Assembly: GCA_002011235.1 (NCBI GenBank)
Contig: MTMO01000002.1
Coordinates: forward strand, 1 to 64,000
Length of the DNA: 64,000 bases
DNA from: Archaeoglobus sp. JdFR-27
Lineage (GTDB): Archaea > Halobacteriota > Archaeoglobi > Archaeoglobales > Archaeoglobaceae
Direction: 5' to 3'
Positions 24,451 through 33,959 of the stretch are shown one piece after another. The position numbers were made by a program, and so were the translations under genes. The stretch's first letter is position 1, and the number at the start of each line of letters is the position of its first letter. Under the pieces are notes generated by a model that did not search any database, was not told where the DNA came from, and saw nothing but the letters and a program-made list of their open reading frames with translations.

Positions 24451-24615
24451 CTAATCTTCTACTGGCTTGATCAGGAGATTTCCATCGTTAGTTATGCTAA
24501 TGGAGACCTCGTCATTCCTCGCCTTATCTCTGCACCACCAAGCTGGTAGAGGAATCACTCTGCTTTCCTTAATCCGCCAGATCTTTTGTCTCCGAACTTT
24601 TACGACCTCATCCAT
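24451..24615 (-). CDS. AbrB-like DNA-binding protein, 54 aa (not in the ORF track)
   Basis: MDEVVKVRRQKIWRIKESRV then IPLPAWWC and a beta hairpin ending NDGNLLIKPVED, resembling the swapped-hairpin AbrB/SpoVT group, although the central motif is divergent. GAGGTGAG precedes the ATG. A TATTTAAAAAG box at about 24670 on the minus strand suits the operon promoter. It would be the first gene of the leftward early operon of the element. Confidence 0.6.
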   Translation of the reverse strand: MDEVVKVRRQKIWRIKESRVIPLPAWWCRDKARNDEVSISITNDGNLLIKPVED

Positions 24616-25313
24616 CTTTATCTCACCTCTCTAAGCAAATTCTAAAGTCCAAATCCAAACCTCATCTTAGACTTTTTAAATAGACATGAATAATCTATTG
24701 GTCTAAGTAAAAGTGAAGTGTTTGTTATCAAACCCATACAAATTAATCTAAAATTCGAACTACACACGGTTCAGTTTATTTCGATAGTTTAATTTAAGCT
24801 CCATTTTCTTCGACAAAAATCGAATTAATATTCGTAATAGTCTTGAGGATAGACTCTAAAAGAGCGATTACAGTAATGTAATTAAGGGTTTTAATTCCTC
24901 CATTTAAGCAAAAAACCGCTGAACAGCGAGCCTCAAACCATCTATAAGTCAATTCATAAAGTCTTGGATACGATTTTCACTCCGCATCCGCAGAATAGAA
25001 ATCAATTTTTAACCGTTAAACGTCGAAAACAAATCAAGGCAAAATGATCCAAATTTCTGGTACTGAAATGAGTACGGAAAATTTTCTTCTTCGGAAATTG
25101 ACGAACTACTTAGTTTTAAAACATTCGTGGACTAGCAGGCTTAACTGTTTATGAATTTTCGGTCGCCGATAGCAAAAAAAATTAGACTTTAAATACCACC
25201 AAATTCACGACTTGTAGATTGGTGTAAGGTGTTTGAGGTTAATTCTAAGTTAACTAAAATGTTGATCTGAATCGAGAAAAAAAGATTTTATAGATCTGCT
25301 GAGATGTAAAATT
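24616..25313. other. Noncoding 700-bp stretch of the element
   Basis: No ORF over about 60 codons on either strand. The left end holds the promoter of the leftward operon, and the right end the start region of the NYN gene. Small inverted repeats are present (for example CACCAA...TTGGTG around 25197-25225) and short AT-rich blocks recur. As the only large gap in a compact element it is the best place for a replication origin or a noncoding RNA, but no specific signal proves either. Confidence 0.4.
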
Positions 25314-25907
25314 ATGATTATTAGTCCCTCAAAAAGAGTAATGGTTTTTATTGATGGAGGTTATTTGAAAAAGATTTTAAAAGAGGAGTTTGGTGATAGA
25401 ATTGTTGATGATCCTCTAATTTTCTTTCAAGCATTAAATTATTTAATATCTAGAATCCAAGATGGTTTTTCGCCTTATGCTCATCCTGAAATTGTTAGAA
25501 CATATTATTATGACGCAATAGTATTACCTAGCGATGAAAAATACAATGAGCAAGAAAAATATTTTAAAATCATCCAGCAGAAATTGACTTCTTTTGAAGT
25601 AAAACTTGGTAGACTAATTAGAGGAAAAGAAACAAAACAGAAGGGTGTTGATGTACTTTTATCAATAGATCTGACAGTTAAAGCTTTTTTAAATCATTAT
25701 GATCTCGCTGTAATCGTTGCTGGTGATGATGATTTCTTAGATGCCATTAAAGTTGTGAAAGATTTAACTGGAAAGAAGATAGAAGGAGTATATTCCAAAA
25801 AGAATACATCAGAGAGGTTGATAGAAAGTTTTGACTATCGATACCCTGTTCTTCCGTACCCACTCTACGACAAGTTCAAGATTGTAGAACTTGATCAGAG
25901 AAGCTAA
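25314..25907 (+). CDS. NYN-domain (PIN-like) nuclease, LabA/NYN type
   Basis: A 197-aa protein of the NYN group, metal-dependent RNases related to PIN domains. Acidic catalytic positions are visible in order: MVFIDGGYLKK, KGVDVLLSIDLTV and VAGDDDFLDAIKVV. This is the standard NYN arrangement of Asp residues. Its 3' end overlaps the convergent integrase gene by 32 bp, so the two transcripts are antisense there. A role in host or virus RNA turnover is likely. No partner antitoxin is seen. Confidence 0.85.
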   Translation: MIISPSKRVMVFIDGGYLKKILKEEFGDRIVDDPLIFFQALNYLISRIQDGFSPYAHPEIVRTYYYDAIVLPSDEKYNEQEKYFKIIQQKLTSFEVKLGRLIRGKETKQKGVDVLLSIDLTVKAFLNHYDLAVIVAGDDDFLDAIKVVKDLTGKKIEGVYSKKNTSERLIESFDYRYPVLPYPLYDKFKIVELDQRS

Positions 25908-26778
25908 AATCTCTCCAGTACTTGTCGTAGATCTTCTTAAGCTCCTCTTCATCTTGGAAATCGTAATAAACCAAATCCACATCTCCACTCAATGCATGAC
26001 CAAGTAAGATCTTTTTTACTGCTGTAGGCATCCCCAACCTATCGCTTTGCTGAGAAAAGAATTTCCTGAGGAATTTTATCTTGAAGTCTGGCTGGAGATA
26101 TCGGAGAGTTCTCCTGATCGTCGTGTCGGAGAAGAGCCTCAGTTTAGACAAGCTGGAAATATTCTCTAGGTATTCTAAAAGCTGAGCCTTCGCTTCTTCT
26201 GTAAAGAATGTTACCCGATCTTCGAAATCCTTCGCTACTTCTGCCTTAATGTAGATAATCCTCTCATCTACATTGATGTCATCTAAAGTTAGCCTGTATA
26301 ACTCTTCGGCTCTGAGGCCTGATGTAGCTCCCAATAAGATGCAGGACTTCAGCCTGAGTTTGTTTACCCCAGTCAGGACCGCATCGATTTTCTCCAACAA
26401 CGAACTGATCCTCTGTCGCTTGATTACCAGTTTCCGCCGCTTAGGTCTCTTTGGCAGCTTTAAACGGCTAGCGAATGGAGCCCTGATCTCTCGCATGAGC
26501 ATTCTTATCGCTAAAACAGTCTTATGAAGTTCTGAGTAGCTGTATTTCGATTTAATTTCGTTTATATAAATAATTATGTCGTCAAGATTACAAGAGTAAG
26601 ACATTTCCCTTGAGAATCGGTTCAATCTCCGTTCAACGCTGCGGATGTATCTCTCCGTATCTCCTGCAAGCTTTAGATCTCTGATAACATTCTTGATGTC
26701 TTCTTTTGACCAGGAAACAGAATTAGAAAGTAAGCCGCCGGCGGGATTTGAACCCGCGACCTGGTGATTACGAGTCAC
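25876..26778 (-). CDS. int: Integrase, catalytic part (archaeal tyrosine recombinase)
   Basis: A 300-aa ORF carrying the recombinase. The first catalytic Arg lies in GATSGLRAEELYRL, a basic residue follows in IYIKAEVAKD, the C-terminal box includes FLRKFFSQQSDRLG and LLGHALSGD, and the nucleophile is probably a Tyr in LVYYDF. In the integrated state the frame begins at a GTG supplied by the host tRNA anticodon stem and reads TRNHQVAGSNPAGGL through the att repeat. In the circle it is fused to the RHH part at 14543. Integration therefore removes the N-terminal domain but leaves all catalytic motifs. Confidence 0.9.
   Translation of the reverse strand: MTRNHQVAGSNPAGGLLSNSVSWSKEDIKNVIRDLKLAGDTERYIRSVERRLNRFSREMSYSCNLDDIIIYINEIKSKYSYSELHKTVLAIRMLMREIRAPFASRLKLPKRPKRRKLVIKRQRISSLLEKIDAVLTGVNKLRLKSCILLGATSGLRAEELYRLTLDDINVDERIIYIKAEVAKDFEDRVTFFTEEAKAQLLEYLENISSLSKLRLFSDTTIRRTLRYLQPDFKIKFLRKFFSQQSDRLGMPTAVKKILLGHALSGDVDLVYYDFQDEEELKKIYDKYWRDFSFSDQVLQS
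26731..26776. repeat. attR: 46-bp repeat inside the intact tRNA-Thr
   Basis: Identical to 14379-14424. Here the repeat is continuous with the 5' half of the tRNA (ACCCGCTCTGGCC...), so the tRNA gene is complete at this junction. The crossover lies somewhere in the repeat, probably in the anticodon-loop region as in other SSV-type integrations. Confidence 0.93.
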
Positions 26779-26806
26779 CCGCTCTGGCCAGCTGAGCTAC
26801 GGCGGC
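26733..26806 (-). tRNA. tRNA-Thr (anticodon CGU)
   Basis: A 74-nt cloverleaf with acceptor stem GCCGCCG/CGGCGGC and discriminator T (U). The anticodon stem GGTGA/TCACC encloses loop CTCGTAA, giving anticodon CGU for ACG codons. The T-arm is GCGGGTTCAAATCCCGC. CCA is not encoded and there is no intron. It is the integration target of the element, and its 3' half is regenerated from the element's att site. Confidence 0.95.
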
Positions 26807-26993
26807 TTTTGATCTAGCTGAGTTTAGTGAAATGCAAGGTTAATTAAATTTTTTCTTATTAAAAGTTGAATTATACTCCGATACTCTAATTATGCTCTAA
26901 TCGAATACCGGGAGGCAATTTATAGATTTATTCGCAGAAATCATCGGAAAAAATATGTTAAGAGATGTAACTTTATCTGAAAGTATATAGAGC

Positions 26994-28184
26994 TTAATTG
27001 GACTTCAACGCGGATTTCAACTCCTCAAGAGTTGTTTTTTGGATACTAAAACCTTCTAATTTCAACATCTCCCTTACCGCAGTAAGAACCTTGATTCCAG
27101 CTCCCGTGAGAACACACAGGAATTTCTTGCCAGAATATCCATTTTCTGATAGCTTTTTTATTGCAGCAATCGTCGTCGCAGAAGCTGGTTGAACGAATAT
27201 ACCACTTTTCGAGAGCATTCTTTGAGCTTTAAGGATCTCGTGATCCGAAACCGCCATCACCATTCCATGTTTTTTGAGCTTCCTCAGTACCTCATTTCCG
27301 CTTGGAGGTGATGGGTCTGCTATTGCTCCTGCTATCGTTTTAGGTTCTTCAACTTCCTCAATGTAATCAACACCTTTTTCGTAGGCTTTGGCAATTGGTG
27401 AACACCCTTCAGCCTGAACAGCAATAAATTTAGGAATTTTTGATAGTACTCCTGAGGATTTTAATTCAAGAAAAGCTTTCAATATTCCCCTCAAAAGTCC
27501 TCCGGAACCTGTGGGCACAACCACGTAATCGATGTTTTCACCTTTTGACATCCACTCGGCGATTTCAAAACCAATAGTCTTGTAACCTTCAACCCTAAAC
27601 GGGTCATCTGAATTTATGAAGTAGATGCCAGTCTCTTTCCCTATCTCCAAGCTCCTTCTGTAGATTTCCCCAAACTTAGCTTCCACTTCGATGAGATTCG
27701 AGCTATAAACCACGATTGGATATATCTTTTCTTCAGGTATATCTGATCTCACAAGAATCGTGGTTTTCAGACCTGCTCTTGCTCCGTAGGCAGATATGGA
27801 GGCAGCCATGTTTCCTGTTGAAACAGTTCCTATTCTTTGGTAACCAAGCTTAATTGCTCTTATAACGCCGATTAATGTTCCTCTGTCCTTAAATGACCAA
27901 GTAGGATTTTGGGTTTCATCTTTTAGGTATATTACATTACCCAGCTCATCAGACAACTTGTCTGAGCGGATAACTGGTGTGTTTCCTTCACCCAAGCTGA
28001 GTTCACCGATCAATTGTTGACTGACAAAGGGGTAGAAATCTGAGAACCTCTCCCAGACGATTTCGGAGTCTTTGATCTTACCCTTCACATGTTCCACTTC
28101 CAAGGGCTCATTACAATCTTTGCACCTTTGATAGGCACCATCCATAGAGTAATCTTTTCCGCAAGAAGTGCAAATCAGTTTCAT
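26994..28184 (-). CDS. thrC: Threonine synthase
   Basis: A PLP enzyme converting O-phosphohomoserine to threonine. At 396 aa it has an N-terminal zinc-ribbon-like segment (CTSCGKDYS...CKDC), found in many archaeal ThrC proteins. The PLP lysine is in NPTWSFKDRG and the phosphate-binding Gly loop in PTGSGGLLRG. The ATG at 28184 gives the standard N-terminus. Monocistronic, next to the tRNA on the right flank of the element, and apparently unaffected by it. Confidence 0.93.
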   Translation of the reverse strand: MKLICTSCGKDYSMDGAYQRCKDCNEPLEVEHVKGKIKDSEIVWERFSDFYPFVSQQLIGELSLGEGNTPVIRSDKLSDELGNVIYLKDETQNPTWSFKDRGTLIGVIRAIKLGYQRIGTVSTGNMAASISAYGARAGLKTTILVRSDIPEEKIYPIVVYSSNLIEVEAKFGEIYRRSLEIGKETGIYFINSDDPFRVEGYKTIGFEIAEWMSKGENIDYVVVPTGSGGLLRGILKAFLELKSSGVLSKIPKFIAVQAEGCSPIAKAYEKGVDYIEEVEEPKTIAGAIADPSPPSGNEVLRKLKKHGMVMAVSDHEILKAQRMLSKSGIFVQPASATTIAAIKKLSENGYSGKKFLCVLTGAGIKVLTAVREMLKLEGFSIQKTTLEELKSALKSN

Positions 28185-28247
28185 ACGTTTATGTTTCTCT
28201 TCTCTTGATAAGTAGTTTACCTATATAGCTGTCACTTTAAACTCATG

Positions 28248-28856
28248 TTAATCCGATTTTTCCGTTATAATAGATAAAATAAACTTGGCCAACTCTTCAA
28301 TTTGATTGGGATAGAAAAACTTAGGCATATTGGGGTTTATAGGACCGATGGGACTGATAGGACTGCCACTTTTTGTAAGAACAACGGCTAAAATATCTCC
28401 TTTTTTGTGCTCATTGCTCGTCTCTTTATCCTCTTTATCCAGTAAATCAATAAGCTTTTTAAGCTCTTTCTCATTCCTAGCGACTGCTATACCCTTGCAA
28501 AACTCCTTTTTAAACCCCTCTGTAATGATAATATCATATTCTGAAAAAAATCTGGTTAGATCTTCGAGGGAGAGTTCTTTTTTAGAGAATTTATTTGAGG
28601 GAGGGTTACTTTGTAGATTTAAATCTTCGAGATGGATTTGGTAAGCCATCTTAACTGGGGAAAGCACGATTACATCAGCTCCAGCTCTATAAATCCTCCA
28701 AGAATCCTTTCCTTCTCTGTCCATTTCGAAATTTTTGTTGGTATGTTTGATAACACCTACTCTGTAACCTCTCTCAGAGAAGTATTTTACGAGCTCTGAG
28801 ATTATAGCCGTCTTTCCTGATTTTGAAAAGCCGATAAAACTGATTGTTTTTTTCAT
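28248..28856 (-). CDS. mobB: Molybdopterin-guanine dinucleotide biosynthesis protein B
   Basis: A 202-aa P-loop GTP-binding accessory protein of molybdenum/tungsten cofactor maturation. Walker A is GFSKSGKTAIISEL. FEMDREGKDSWRIYRAGAD and DIIITEGFK match MobB. A low-complexity loop (GSPISPIGPINPNMP) near the C-terminus is unusual and is encoded by short GGACCGATGGGACTG-type repeats. It would help supply cofactor to the two molybdopterin oxidoreductases further along the window. Confidence 0.88.
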   Translation of the reverse strand: MKKTISFIGFSKSGKTAIISELVKYFSERGYRVGVIKHTNKNFEMDREGKDSWRIYRAGADVIVLSPVKMAYQIHLEDLNLQSNPPSNKFSKKELSLEDLTRFFSEYDIIITEGFKKEFCKGIAVARNEKELKKLIDLLDKEDKETSNEHKKGDILAVVLTKSGSPISPIGPINPNMPKFFYPNQIEELAKFILSIITEKSD

Positions 28857-28904
28857 TTCCCATTTAAAATGTTTTTAAAACCCATTCTCTTAAAGTTCAT
28901 CCGA

Positions 28905-30812
28905 TCACACAAATCTTATGGTTTCAAGGTTCATTGGAGCTTTTGTTTCGATTCTATATGTCTTATAGATTGTCGAGGCAAGTTCTATGCATTTCGATTC
29001 ATCTCCATGCACGGTTATTACCTTTTCCGGCCTTGAACTTAGAGATTTGACGTAGTTAACGAGCTGTCTCCTATCAGAATGCCCCGAGAATCCGTCAACG
29101 GTCTCTATCTGCATCTTTACCTCTACAACCTCTCTCTTTCCGTTTGTAGGGAGAGGAACTTCCGTCCATCCCTTCTGGATTCTCCTTCCAAGTGTCCCTT
29201 CTGCCTGATAGCCTACGAATATCAAAGTGTTCCTATTGTCTCCAGCCAAATGCCTGAAATACTCCATAACAGGGCCACCGTTTAGCATTCCTGATGTGGC
29301 AAGGATAATTGAGGGTGATTCTTCCTCGATTACATCGATTCTTTTCGAAGATGAATCAACGGCTATGAAACTTTCTGAAATGAATGGATTCACACCATGA
29401 TGGAAGATCATATCTCTCAAGCTTGAATTCAGGTATTCAGGATATGCTGTATGGATGGCGGTGGCTTCATAGATCATACCATCTAAATAAACAGTCGCCT
29501 CCTCCATCTTTTTGTTCCTTAAAGCCTCCTCAAGAACCATCATCACTTCCTGACTTCTACCAACGGCAAAAGTTGGGATTAAAACCTTTCCATTCCTTTT
29601 TATTGTCTCGTTTATAATGCTAATGAGCTTTTCCTCTGCCTCTTTCCTCGTTGGTTGAAAGTCTTGTCCTCCACCGTAGGTTGCTTCTATTATCAAAGCC
29701 TCAAGTCTCGGGAAATTTGTTTCTGCCCTATCGAAAAGTCTTGTTCTCTCAAATTTGAAGTCTCCTGAGAATGCGATGTTGTAAAGCCCCTCTCCTATGT
29801 GAAAATGGGCTATTGATGAACCAAGTATATGTCCGGCATTATAAAAAGTGAGCCTAACATCCGGGCTTATATCCGTAACAACTCCATAATCGATAGTTAT
29901 CGAATGTTTCAGAGCTTCCCGTATGAAACTTGACTCGTAAACCGTTGGATTTCCCTCTCTTGCCCCCACCTCAATGAAATCAAGCTGCAGAAGAACCATA
30001 AGGTCTCTGGTTGGAGGGGTCAGATATATCGGCCCCTTGTAACCGTATTTGTAAAGAATTGGAATCAGTCCGCAGTGATCTAGATGTGCATGCGTTATCA
30101 CAACAGCATCCAGCGAATCGAGTGGCTGAACTTCAGGCACATAGAGGTAAGGAGACTGGTGGATGTTACTAACATTCACACCACAGTCAACCAAGACTTT
30201 ACTCTCCGGTGTCTGAAGGAGATAACAACTTCTCCCAACCTCTCTTGAACCTCCCAAAAATGTTACTCTTACCCATTTGTCCTCATATATTGCCCCTCTA
30301 TGAATTCTTTCACCGATTTTTTTGAGAATTTCCTTTCTTTCATCTTTGGCTGCGAGAATATACTGTCTTATACTGTCTACAGTCTTTGATTTTATTGGAG
30401 GTGTCCTCATTACTTTGGGGCTCCAGCCAACTGCCTTCATTATTTCCCTGAGCATCGCACCCTGTTTACCTATAACCACTCCCGGCTTCTCTGCCTCGAT
30501 AATTACCTCTCCATTTTCATGATCGAAGAAGAAGGATGAAACCTGAGCATCCTCTGGAACAATCTGCTTGATTATTTCTTTGGCCTCTTCTGGTGGTTTT
30601 AGGTTCTTTGGATCGGGCCTTATGATTATTCTCTTCCTCAGATCCTTTGCGAGCTTCTTTATTATGTCTCCGCTTTCAGCGAGCTCTTGGGGATTATCAA
30701 CATATATAACTAAGACCGGCCCCTCAAACTCCACATTTTTAACTCTGACCCCCACAGGTAATGCAGATACAACTCTTTCCCTTAACTCCGAAAGGTATTC
30801 ACCGCTTGCCAT
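28905..30812 (-). CDS. KH-domain beta-CASP ribonuclease (aCPSF1)
   Basis: A 635-aa archaeal homologue of the CPSF73 cleavage nuclease, acting in transcription termination and mRNA 3'-end formation. N-terminal KH domains (first about residues 1-70, second with KPGVVIGKQGAMLREI) bind RNA. The metallo-beta-lactamase motif is THAHLDHCGL, further ligands lie in NAGHILGSS and FSGDFKFERT, and the beta-CASP domain ends in FSGHSDRRQL with a final His motif in VHGDES. Length and domain order match the family exactly. Confidence 0.95.
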   Translation of the reverse strand: MASGEYLSELRERVVSALPVGVRVKNVEFEGPVLVIYVDNPQELAESGDIIKKLAKDLRKRIIIRPDPKNLKPPEEAKEIIKQIVPEDAQVSSFFFDHENGEVIIEAEKPGVVIGKQGAMLREIMKAVGWSPKVMRTPPIKSKTVDSIRQYILAAKDERKEILKKIGERIHRGAIYEDKWVRVTFLGGSREVGRSCYLLQTPESKVLVDCGVNVSNIHQSPYLYVPEVQPLDSLDAVVITHAHLDHCGLIPILYKYGYKGPIYLTPPTRDLMVLLQLDFIEVGAREGNPTVYESSFIREALKHSITIDYGVVTDISPDVRLTFYNAGHILGSSIAHFHIGEGLYNIAFSGDFKFERTRLFDRAETNFPRLEALIIEATYGGGQDFQPTRKEAEEKLISIINETIKRNGKVLIPTFAVGRSQEVMMVLEEALRNKKMEEATVYLDGMIYEATAIHTAYPEYLNSSLRDMIFHHGVNPFISESFIAVDSSSKRIDVIEEESPSIILATSGMLNGGPVMEYFRHLAGDNRNTLIFVGYQAEGTLGRRIQKGWTEVPLPTNGKREVVEVKMQIETVDGFSGHSDRRQLVNYVKSLSSRPEKVITVHGDESKCIELASTIYKTYRIETKAPMNLETIRFV

Positions 30813-30993
30813 CTTATCAAACCGTTACCGTTGATTTCTATGATTGTTCCTACGTTTGGATCTTCAAATCTTCCATATCCGGTTTTAACCCTTTAATTGC
30901 TTTCAATTCCAATCGTAATTTCCCATTTGTTTCTTTTCGATTTTTGTGAAATTTAAATTAAAATAACAGTATACAGCCCATAATTGCTTCTAA

Positions 30994-31632
30994 CTACTTT
31001 CTCGCAAACCTCTCTATGATTTTGTCTATTTCTTCTGGTTCGAGCTGCACGTATTCGTCAGGAGTTATTTTAACAATATCTATCCCATCTCCCGAAGCCG
31101 AATCCCTCCTCATCGCATTGTAAATCGCTCTTGTAACCAATTCAAGTGCTTCGTCGGTGGTTATGCCCTCATGGTATCTATCCTCCAGAACCCCATATGC
31201 TGTAAGTGAACCAGAACCTGTTGCTACGATATCCTTCTCCTCTATTGCACCTCCGATGGGATCAATAGAGAACACTGCTGGCCCTTTATCATCAACACCG
31301 CCGATTAGGAGTTGAACAAAATACGGAAAGTATCTTGTCTGGTTGAGTACATTTGAAACTAACGTTGCTACAGCCTTAACGGTAGGTCTCCTTTCTTTTC
31401 TTATCTCATAAAGATTAGTTTCAACCTTAATCAGCCTGTAAAGGAATTGGGCATCTCCTACACTTCCGGCTGTTGTAAGCGCTATCCTATCAGCTATCTG
31501 ATAAATCTTTTTAGCCCTTTTACTGGCAATAAAATTACCCATAGTGGCCCTTTTTTCCGTTCCCATCACTATTCCATCTTTGCAAATCATTCCAACCGTT
31601 GTGGTTCCTTTATATATCTTATCCTGTATCAT
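30994..31632 (-). CDS. psmB: 20S proteasome beta subunit
   Basis: The catalytic subunit of the archaeal proteasome. A short propeptide (MIQDKIYKG) would be removed to expose Thr of [11 protein letters not shown]. The catalytic Lys lies in [10 protein letters not shown] and the conserved Ser/Asp region in [15 protein letters not shown]. 212 aa, as expected. The alpha subunit is not in this window. Divergent from the RAM-domain gene, with a 200-bp spacer containing CATATG-type short repeats (ATCATATGGCC, GGCATATGAT) near 31670-31705. Confidence 0.95.
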   Translation of the reverse strand: MIQDKIYKGTTTVGMICKDGIVMGTEKRATMGNFIASKRAKKIYQIADRIALTTAGSVGDAQFLYRLIKVETNLYEIRKERRPTVKAVATLVSNVLNQTRYFPYFVQLLIGGVDDKGPAVFSIDPIGGAIEEKDIVATGSGSLTAYGVLEDRYHEGITTDEALELVTRAIYNAMRRDSASGDGIDIVKITPDEYVQLEPEEIDKIIERFARK

Positions 31633-31834
31633 ACTATCTCACTTCTTTAGGTTTTTAAAGAAGAGCCATCATATGGCCTTTGTATAGCCTTTGTATGGCA
31701 TATGATAATAATGCAGAGCTACTTTTAAAACTTTCGCTGTTTTACATGAGATCTTCCGAGCAGAAACCTCGATTGATCCTTTTACTTTTTATGTAGCCGA
31801 AAGAGTTATAATTTATTCAGGTTTATTCAAAAAC

Positions 31835-32065
31835 ATGGTAATTGGCGTAACGATGGTTAACGTCCTCCCTGGGAGAGAAAAAGAGGTCTACAACGCCATA
31901 AAGGCGATGAAGGTTGTAAGGGAAGTTTACCACGTCTTTGGGGAATTTGACTTTGTTGTGATAATTGAAGCAGAAAGTCTCTCGGTACTAAACAACACGG
32001 TAGATGAGATCAGAGCAATAGAAGGGGTAACAAAGACCCAGACGGTTGTAGGAGCTGAAATTTAG
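31835..32065 (+). CDS. Stand-alone Lrp/AsnC ligand-binding (RAM) domain protein
   Basis: A 76-aa protein containing only the effector-binding domain of the Lrp/AsnC family, without the helix-turn-helix. Key parts are [31 protein letters not shown] and the C-terminal TKTQTVVG. Such proteins bind amino acids and may regulate full-length Lrp partners by mixed assembly. It lies 22 bp upstream of topoisomerase VI subunit B and may be co-transcribed with it. Confidence 0.85.
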   Translation: MVIGVTMVNVLPGREKEVYNAIKAMKVVREVYHVFGEFDFVVIIEAESLSVLNNTVDEIRAIEGVTKTQTVVGAEI

Positions 32066-32087
32066 GAAAATTCTCAACACAGCAAAA

Positions 32088-33959
32088 ATGAACGCAGAAG
32101 AATTTGCCAAAAAACAAAAGGAAATTAGCATAGCTGAATTCTTCGAAAAGAACAAACATATTCTCGGCTACTCAAACCCAGCAAAAAGCCTCATAACCTG
32201 TGTGAAGGAGGCCGTAGATAACAGCTTGGATGCATGTGAAGATGCTGGAATTCTTCCAGACATCTTTGTCAAGATTACTAGAGCCGAAAGGGGAAATTTC
32301 AAGATAATTATAGAGGATAACGGACCAGGAATTGTAAGGGAGCAAATTCCAAAGGTTTTCGGAAAGCTTCTGTACGGGTCGAGATTCCATTCAATTCGCC
32401 AGAGCAGAGGGCAACAGGGTATTGGGGTTTCAGGAGCCGTGCTTTATGCCCAGCTTACAACTGGCAAGCCAGCGATTATAACCTCTAAAACAGATCCAAG
32501 AGATAAAGCAATAAAAGTAGAGCTGTTCATCGATACAAGAAGAAACGAGCCTGAAATTGTTTCAGAAGAAAGGATTGAATGGTTCAGGCCTAGAGGGACA
32601 AGAATCGAGCTTGAGATTGCCGGAGCTTATGTTAAGGAACGGAAGCAAAGCGTTCTTGAATACATCACAGAAACGGCTGTGGTAAATCCTCATGCAAAGA
32701 TAACGTTTGTCGATCCCGATGGTGAGATATTCGAGTTCAATCGAATAATCGAGGAGATTCCTGAGATACCAAAAGAAATCCCTCCCCACCCCCATGGCAT
32801 TGAGCTCGGAAAACTCATGTGGATGCTAAAAACAACTAATGCGAATACACTTCTAAACTTTCTGAGAACTGAATTTGTGAGGGTTGGAGATAAAAAGGCT
32901 GGGGAGGTTTTAGAAAAATCGGGATTGGATTCAAATTCAAGGCCATCGAACCTTTCAAGGGATGAAGTTACAAGGTTGCTTGAGGCTTTCAATCAAACTG
33001 ATTTTCTCCCACCTCCTACAGACTGCCTCTCTCCTATTGGAGAAAAATTCATAATGAAGAGTCTTATCAACAGATTCAGCGTTGAATGGGCTTTTGCAGT
33101 AACAAGGAAACCGAAAGTATTCTCTGGAAATCCTTTTCTCGTTGAGGTTGGGATTGGCTATGGTGGTGAACTGAAAGCTGATGAAAGGGTTAGGCTTCTC
33201 AGATTTGCAAATAAGATACCTCTTCTCTATTCTCAGGGTGGATGCGCCCTGACGAAGGCCGTCGAGAGCATAAACTGGAAGAACTACGGTTTAACCCAGT
33301 CCAGAAATGAAGTCCCGATAGGCCCTGCAGTCATTCTAATTCACGTAGCTTCAACGAACATTCCTTACACTTCAGAGTCAAAGGAGGCTGTAACCGCGAT
33401 TCCGGAAATCTTCGAAGAGATACGACTTGGTCTCCAAGAGGTTGGAAGGAGACTTAAAGAACACATTGGAAGACAGGAGAGATACAAGAAGAAAAAGGGT
33501 AAGGAAGAGCTCCTTAACAAACTGCTTCCTTTGCTTGCAAAGAAGGTTTCTGAGGTGCTAGAGAAAGAAGAGATAGATGTTGGAAGGGTCGTTTCTAGAA
33601 TTATGGGGAACGTGCATGTTGAGAGAAGTGTTACTGAAAAAGATGGACTAATTGAAGTGGAATTGAGGGTTTTCAACTTCACAAAATCAAGAAAAGAATT
33701 CAGAATCTATGAAATATGCTCAGGAGAGGTTGTATCTTCAGATAATAAAGGTGCAAAAATTTCCCAAACTGGAAATCACACGAGCATTTTATGGAGTTTA
33801 AAGCTTCCACCAAATGGAGAGAAATCACTCAGATATTCGTTGAAAGGGAAGATAATTAACAAGAAACCGTATGTCGAAGGAATTGAGAGGGAGATTCTGA
33901 ATGGAGCTGAAGTTATGGATTTTGGCATTGGAATGGATTTGGGAGGTGATTCTAGCTGA
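32088..33959 (+). CDS. top6B: DNA topoisomerase VI subunit B
   Basis: The ATPase subunit of the type IIB topoisomerase. GHKL motifs are visible: [16 protein letters not shown] (N box), IEDNGPGI (G1) and [13 protein letters not shown] (G2). The transducer lysine lies in the [12 protein letters not shown] region. The C-terminal domain is present (total 623 aa). It overlaps the start of subunit A, giving a coupled operon that ensures equal synthesis of both subunits. Confidence 0.96.
   Translation: MNAEEFAKKQKEISIAEFFEKNKHILGYSNPAKSLITCVKEAVDNSLDACEDAGILPDIFVKITRAERGNFKIIIEDNGPGIVREQIPKVFGKLLYGSRFHSIRQSRGQQGIGVSGAVLYAQLTTGKPAIITSKTDPRDKAIKVELFIDTRRNEPEIVSEERIEWFRPRGTRIELEIAGAYVKERKQSVLEYITETAVVNPHAKITFVDPDGEIFEFNRIIEEIPEIPKEIPPHPHGIELGKLMWMLKTTNANTLLNFLRTEFVRVGDKKAGEVLEKSGLDSNSRPSNLSRDEVTRLLEAFNQTDFLPPPTDCLSPIGEKFIMKSLINRFSVEWAFAVTRKPKVFSGNPFLVEVGIGYGGELKADERVRLLRFANKIPLLYSQGGCALTKAVESINWKNYGLTQSRNEVPIGPAVILIHVASTNIPYTSESKEAVTAIPEIFEEIRLGLQEVGRRLKEHIGRQERYKKKKGKEELLNKLLPLLAKKVSEVLEKEEIDVGRVVSRIMGNVHVERSVTEKDGLIEVELRVFNFTKSRKEFRIYEICSGEVVSSDNKGAKISQTGNHTSILWSLKLPPNGEKSLRYSLKGKIINKKPYVEGIEREILNGAEVMDFGIGMDLGGDSS

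Larger units (their letters stand above)
14379..26776. mobile_element. Integrated provirus-like element in tRNA-Thr(CGU)
   Basis: About 12.4 kb bounded by a perfect 46-bp direct repeat (14379-14424 and 26731-26776) that is the 3' half of tRNA-Thr plus a few flanking bases. The integrase reading frame crosses the repeat and is split between the two ends, as in SSV1-type archaeal integration. The interior differs from the chromosome: many short hypothetical proteins, tail tape-measure and tail-like genes, AbrB and RHH regulators, and operator arrays. No capsid, portal, large terminase or replication initiator is visible. It may be a defective or satellite tailed provirus, or an element that uses only tail-type proteins. 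Confidence 0.88.
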
